Source of the DNA: Dehalococcoidia bacterium
GTDB taxonomy: Bacteria > Chloroflexota > Dehalococcoidia > GIF9 > AB-539-J10
NCBI GenBank assembly: GCA_030603485.1
Contig: JAUVXS010000081.1
Span: 1-7,892 of the forward strand
Direction of reading: 5' to 3'
DNA length: 7,892 bases
The notes under the pieces were generated by a model. The model saw only the letters and a program-made list of their open reading frames with translations, did no database searches and was not told where the DNA came from. Of this stretch, positions 4,212-7,892 are shown one piece after another (within the stretch, counting starts at the first letter, position 1; each line of letters opens with the position of its first letter). The translations under genes and the position numbers were made by a program.

Positions 4212-6999
4212 GTTTGGTGGCAGGCTAACTAGAATCCCTAGCCCTTATGATGCTACTAGCTGGAAGACAGAACGCAGCGCAGTAGCAGTGCTTATGCACT
4301 GGATGCGGGAAATCATTGAGCAGAAAAACCTCGATTTGGGCCTCCCCGATGTAGATACTTCTGGAGCGGATAGAAAATCGCCCGACATCATAATCTGTGA
4401 ATCTCGCCGTAGCCAGAATGTCCTCTGTGTTGTAGAAGCTAAACATCCCTATTTTGACGTCTTTGACTATGAAGACCTCAGAAAGCCCGCTTGGGAAAAG
4501 GCAAATACCAGGAAAGCTAAATACTTCGCCACCACAAACTTTAAAGAGCTAATCTGGTTTAATACTCAAAAAGTCAATGAGCAAAGAAATGAAGAGGAAC
4601 AGGTTGTTCATAAGTATCCCCTTTCGGAGATAGAAAATTTAGACCTTATTGAGGAGACAAGATATAAAGAGGCCATCATAAAGCAGCTGGAGATTTTCCT
4701 TGCTAGGCTCTATGCCGTTCACTCTGGTAGAGAAGCTGAGCCTAAACTGCCAACTGACGAATTCCTCATTTATAGACTGCACAATAAGATAAAACGGCTA
4801 TCAAAATATTACACCACGATAATTGATAACCGCTGCCACAAGGACAACGCCTTTGCTAAAGAGCTGGGCAAATGGTTTGTATCCCAGGGTTGGAGCTTCG
4901 CCTGGCAGCGTCAGGATTTCGATAAAGCGGCAAGGCAGACTGCCTATCTCTTGGTCAACAAAATACTGTTCTATAATGTGCTCCAAGCTAAGCGTCCAAG
5001 CGAGCTTGACCCATTGGAAGTCCCTGCAAGCCTTACTAAGGGCTCGGTATTACAGTCAACTCTGCAAGGTTACTTCAATCAGGTTCTCAAGATAGACTAT
5101 GAGACAATCTACACCACGGATTTCATTGATACCATTGCCTTTCCCGATGAAGAAGAGGTAGTCAAGGAAATAAGAGAGTTGGTGAATATTCTGAGACAAT
5201 ATGACTTCTCCAAGCTCAGCGACATTATTGGGCCAATCTTTGAGAGATTAATTCCCCAGGATGAGCGGCACAACCTAGGTCAGTATTTCACCAATCCCGA
5301 TGTAGTAGACATCATCCTCAAGTTTTGCCTGAGACATGAGGATGACAAAGTTCTTGACCCCGCTTGTGGCGCCGGGACATTCCTGGTAAGAGCGTATCAA
5401 CATAAGAAGCTAATGAATCAATTTCTAAAGCATGAGGATATTCTGAAAACTTTGTGGGGCGATGACATTGCCAAGTTCCCTGCTCACCTTTCCACCATAA
5501 ACCTAGCCATCAGGGATTTGAGTGCGGATAGGAATTATCCCAACATTCTTCAAGAGGACTTCTTCAATCTTTTGAGCACTGAGGGTGGCTTTGAGTTACC
5601 CGACAAATGGCGAAGGGCTAGAGCAAAAACCCTAGGTGTAAAGGAGAGAGAAGTTATCTATCCTCGCTGGTTTCATTGTGTGGTGGGTAATCCCCCATAT
5701 ACCCGCCAGGAGGAGATGGCCGGAATTGCTCATGAAGTGAAGGAATATAAAGAAAGACTCATAGACAAAGCACTTAAGGATATTAAGGGAAGGGAAATTG
5801 CCGAAATTTCAAAAAGGGCTGGCATTCATGCTTACTTCTTCGTCCATGGAATGAAATTTTTGAAAAACGGCGGTCGCTTTGGCTTCATCGTGTCTAATTC
5901 TTGGCTGGACGTGGACTACGGCAAGGGGCTTCAGGGATTTTTCCTTAATAACTACAAAATCATCGCCATCATCGAATCGAAGGTGGAGAGGTGGTTTGAA
6001 GAAGCTGATGTCAATACCTGCATCGTCATTCTGGAGAAGTGCAAAGATAAGAAAGAACGGGATGAAAACCTTGTCCGCTTTGTCTATCTCTTCAAGCCCT
6101 TGAGTTACTTTGTCCCTCCGGCTCAGGAAATGTGGCAAAAACAGATTGAAAGGCTAAACGAAATTGATAAGCTGGTAAAGACCATCATGGCTCATTCTGA
6201 GTTCTATCAGAATGAAGAACTGAGGATTTTCCCAAAATCTCAGGCTGAACTTTGGGAGGAAGGGTTTGATAAGGAAGAGGATAAGTTTGTTGGTGCTAAA
6301 TGGGGCAAATACATTGAGGCGCCTGAAGTTTTCTTTAAAGTCTTAGAGAACTGTAAACCAAAGTTGGTATCCTTGAAGGAAATCGCTAAAGTTCGGCCAG
6401 GCTGTTATTCTGGAATCAATGATTTCTTCTATTTAGATACCTCAACAGTAAAGCGATGGCAAATAGAAAAGGAATTCCTGAAGCCTATCATCAGAACAAG
6501 CGACCAAGTGCAAAAGTTATTTATAAATACAGAACACTTGGATAGTAAGGTTTTTTCCTGTGGCTGTTCCAAAGAAGACATGAAGAGTAGTGGAATAACA
6601 CGTGCCTTAAGTTATATCCAATGGGGAGAACAACAGAAAACTCGAAGAAGACAAAAGGTCGCTGCTGGTATCCCTTGGCCGGAAGTAGAGACTGTCAAGC
6701 GCCGAACTCCTGGGTGGTGGGCAATTCCTGAAAGTAACTTGCAAGAAACTCAATTGTTTATGCTGTATGTTGTAAATGATCGCTTCCTATGTGCATTTAG
6801 TTCAAATCCGATCATCAGTGATAGATGCTTCCATCGCATTCTCCCTTTTGATACAGGCAATTCCATAGCTCTTTGGGCGATACTTAACTCTACTTTGACG
6901 GCACTTATGATTGAGTCACACGGAAGGCGCAGCTTAGGCCAAGGAGCGCTCAAATTTGAGACGATGGATGCCAAGCAGTTAATGATAATTAACCCCTGA
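4198..6999 (+). CDS. Type IIG-like restriction-modification protein (nuclease + N6-adenine methyltransferase + target recognition)
   Basis: This 933-residue chain appears to hold a whole restriction-modification system. Residues about 20-125 look like a PD-(D/E)XK nuclease of the HsdR-N type: SPDIII (Asp63) then VVEAKHP (Glu80, Lys82). Residues about 190-350 are helical. The gamma-class amino-methyltransferase core follows, with GQYFTNP at 361-367, motif I DPACGAG at 387-393 (AdoMet binding) and motif IV NPPY at 498-501 (adenine N6 methylation). The region from about 720 (SLKEIAKVRPGCYSGINDFFYL) to LKFETMDAKQLMIINP is a TaqI/Eco57I-like target recognition domain. The frame ends at TGA 6997-6999, in the usual NP motif, and resumes in the same frame, so the protein seems cut by a nonsense codon. 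It starts inside the radC-like gene without a clear ribosome binding site. The target sequence cannot be predicted. Confidence 0.88.
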   Translation: MKKTEFGGRLTRIPSPYDATSWKTERSAVAVLMHWMREIIEQKNLDLGLPDVDTSGADRKSPDIIICESRRSQNVLCVVEAKHPYFDVFDYEDLRKPAWEKANTRKAKYFATTNFKELIWFNTQKVNEQRNEEEQVVHKYPLSEIENLDLIEETRYKEAIIKQLEIFLARLYAVHSGREAEPKLPTDEFLIYRLHNKIKRLSKYYTTIIDNRCHKDNAFAKELGKWFVSQGWSFAWQRQDFDKAARQTAYLLVNKILFYNVLQAKRPSELDPLEVPASLTKGSVLQSTLQGYFNQVLKIDYETIYTTDFIDTIAFPDEEEVVKEIRELVNILRQYDFSKLSDIIGPIFERLIPQDERHNLGQYFTNPDVVDIILKFCLRHEDDKVLDPACGAGTFLVRAYQHKKLMNQFLKHEDILKTLWGDDIAKFPAHLSTINLAIRDLSADRNYPNILQEDFFNLLSTEGGFELPDKWRRARAKTLGVKEREVIYPRWFHCVVGNPPYTRQEEMAGIAHEVKEYKERLIDKALKDIKGREIAEISKRAGIHAYFFVHGMKFLKNGGRFGFIVSNSWLDVDYGKGLQGFFLNNYKIIAIIESKVERWFEEADVNTCIVILEKCKDKKERDENLVRFVYLFKPLSYFVPPAQEMWQKQIERLNEIDKLVKTIMAHSEFYQNEELRIFPKSQAELWEEGFDKEEDKFVGAKWGKYIEAPEVFFKVLENCKPKLVSLKEIAKVRPGCYSGINDFFYLDTSTVKRWQIEKEFLKPIIRTSDQVQKLFINTEHLDSKVFSCGCSKEDMKSSGITRALSYIQWGEQQKTRRRQKVAAGIPWPEVETVKRRTPGWWAIPESNLQETQLFMLYVVNDRFLCAFSSNPIISDRCFHRILPFDTGNSIALWAILNSTLTALMIESHGRRSLGQGALKFETMDAKQLMIINP
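6997..6999 (+). other. In-frame TGA interrupting the restriction-modification reading frame
   Basis: From 4198 to 7665 the frame is open except for this one TGA. Before it comes QLMIINP and after it LLRDNVKERL, a join that family members normally span without a break. No insertion or deletion is needed to restore the frame. TGA serves as an ordinary terminator at 4209-4211 and 7663-7665, so general recoding is unlikely. Confidence 0.75.
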
Positions 7000-7002
7000 C
7001 TT

Positions 7003-7665
7003 TTGAGAGACAATGTTAAGGAACGTTTAGCTAACGCAATTAATGGGATAGCCTCAAGGGAAATCGATAACATCTTTAACGAAGTAAACTTTAAAGACCG
7101 CCGTGAGCTAGATAAAATCGTAATGGGCGAGATTTTAGGCTTAACTGATGAGGAGCAGCTTGAGGTCTATCGAGCAGTGGTTGATTTGGTCAAATCCCGA
7201 ATTGAAAAAGCCAAGAGCTTTGGCAAGAGGCGGAAGACCAAAGAGGGAATAGATATTGACCTTCTGGTGAAGACAGTAATGGATAAGCTTGGTGAAGATA
7301 CCCTGGGAAAGTTCTACCGGGAGAAGATATTGGCCCACAAGCCTTTACTCACCAAAAGCCTGCCCAAAGTTCCGGGCGAAGTTAAATTAGAGCAAGAACT
7401 CTTTGGCTGGCGGCTTTCTTCAGGCCGGGAACACATAGATTGCGCTTCCGAAATGGAAGCCCGCTATCTCAAGGTCTGGCTGGAGGCTGGATTAGACAGC
7501 GTTAAAATGCCCAAAGATGAGGATTACTTGAAAGAAATCGTCCCCGAATTGGAAGGCTTAAAGCAGAAGACAGACGAAGTCTTTGAAGATTACCTCGGCT
7601 CCATCCTCGACCCCAAACTTCGCCAGCGCCTCCTCCACCAACTCTGGCAAGAGGCGATGAAGTGA
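7003..7665 (+). CDS. C-terminal segment of the restriction-modification protein, split off by the TGA
   Basis: This 220-residue reading frame is in the same phase as the preceding gene and starts three bases after its stop. Its first codon would be TTG 7003, with no ribosome binding site, and the first in-frame ATG is deep inside (DKIVMGEIL). It begins with the helical REIDNIFNEVNFKDRRELDKIV region followed by LGLTDEEQLEVYRAVVDLVKSRIEKAKS. From memory this is how long N6-methylase/type IIG proteins end after the target recognition domain. A charged C-terminal part follows (GFGWRLSSGREH-like context, LEGLKQKTDEVFEDYLGSIL). It is therefore best read as the lost tail of the same protein. It could be expressed separately if readthrough or reinitiation occurs. 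Full-length readthrough would give about 1155 residues. Confidence 0.7.
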   Translation: MRDNVKERLANAINGIASREIDNIFNEVNFKDRRELDKIVMGEILGLTDEEQLEVYRAVVDLVKSRIEKAKSFGKRRKTKEGIDIDLLVKTVMDKLGEDTLGKFYREKILAHKPLLTKSLPKVPGEVKLEQELFGWRLSSGREHIDCASEMEARYLKVWLEAGLDSVKMPKDEDYLKEIVPELEGLKQKTDEVFEDYLGSILDPKLRQRLLHQLWQEAMK

Positions 7666-7892
7666 ATAGTTCTACGGTTGAAAAACAACTGTATGTTTAT
7701 CTAGATGAGTCCGGTGATTTGGGGTTTGGGCAAGGAGGTACTAAATATTTCACAATTGCTTTCGTCATTGTGAAGGACCCCGTTCCTTTTAGAAGGTGTG
7801 TTAAGGCGGTTAAGATAAAGCATCATATACCCCGGGAAGTGGAACTCAAAGGAAGTACTACCAGAGAGGTCATCAAGAAAGATTTGCTCAGT
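7662..7892 (+). CDS. DUF3800 domain protein (partial, runs off the window)
   Basis: The frame starts at GTG 7662, sharing the GTGA overlap with the preceding stop, and stays open for 77 codons to the window edge. GAGG at 7651-7654 lies seven bases upstream and supports this start. Residues 12-22 (VYLDESGDLGF) followed by KYFTIAFVIV and later EVELKGST are the opening of DUF3800. That family is predicted to have an RNase H-like fold, with the acidic residues of LDESGD (14-19) in the putative active site. DUF3800 genes are often seen beside restriction and other defence genes. The activity is unproven. The tight overlap points to one transcript with the restriction-modification gene. Confidence 0.85.
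   Translation, partial: MNSSTVEKQLYVYLDESGDLGFGQGGTKYFTIAFVIVKDPVPFRRCVKAVKIKHHIPREVELKGSTTREVIKKDLLS

Noticed and set aside
5809..6138. Minus-strand 109-residue frame inside the restriction-modification gene
   Set aside because: It is a shadow of the methyltransferase coding sequence, with no start signals or recognisable domain.
6997..6999. TGA read as tryptophan or glycine (alternative genetic code)
   Set aside because: TGA ends the RadC-like gene and the C-terminal frame normally, and Trp is encoded by TGG throughout.
1..7892. CRISPR array or inverted-repeat-bounded insertion sequence
   Set aside because: I saw no regularly spaced repeats of 20 or more bases and no transposase or integrase frame. 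The repeats found are short and isolated.

Overview
The window looks like a bacterial chromosome segment: coding genes use Shine-Dalgarno sites, candidate promoters resemble sigma-70 type TTGACA/TATAAT pairs, and a tRNA gene does not encode its CCA end. It carries two housekeeping metabolic genes next to accessory DNA. The closest family memory I have for the citrate/homocitrate synthase-like protein is the Re-citrate synthases of anaerobes (Clostridium, Dehalococcoides). An anaerobic lineage such as Dehalococcoidia is therefore plausible, but the taxonomy is inference only.

Layout. 1-196 is the 3' end of an unrecognised gene. 197-715 has no convincing gene but holds a purine-rich tract, a tandem AT-rich near-palindrome, short direct repeats, candidate promoters and one possible tiny ORF. 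716-1099 encodes a small three-helix membrane protein. 1100-1410 is a tRNA patch: a complete tRNA-Gly(CCC) on the minus strand, a 5' half of a second tRNA-Gly behind a near-consensus promoter, and a tRNA-Leu-like 5' fragment on the plus strand. 1411-2646 (minus) is a Re-citrate synthase/homocitrate synthase family enzyme with its own good promoter. It diverges from mtnA (2851-3885), the methylthioribose-1-phosphate isomerase.

From mtnA onward everything is on the plus strand and tightly packed: a 102-residue protein with only the N-terminal helical/HhH domain of RadC, a large single-chain restriction-modification protein (PD-(D/E)XK nuclease, gamma-class N6-adenine methyltransferase, target recognition domain), its C-terminal piece after one in-frame TGA, and a DUF3800 gene cut by the window edge. 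These reading frames overlap or nearly touch, so they look co-translated and form a small candidate defence cassette.

The most notable points are: (1) the restriction-modification reading frame runs from 4198 to 7665 in one frame, broken only by TGA at 6997-6999, while TGA is a normal stop elsewhere in the window; (2) the RadC-N / type IIG-like / DUF3800 arrangement; (3) the cluster of tRNA 5' fragments, one retaining a strong promoter that now seems to transcribe the intact tRNA-Gly.
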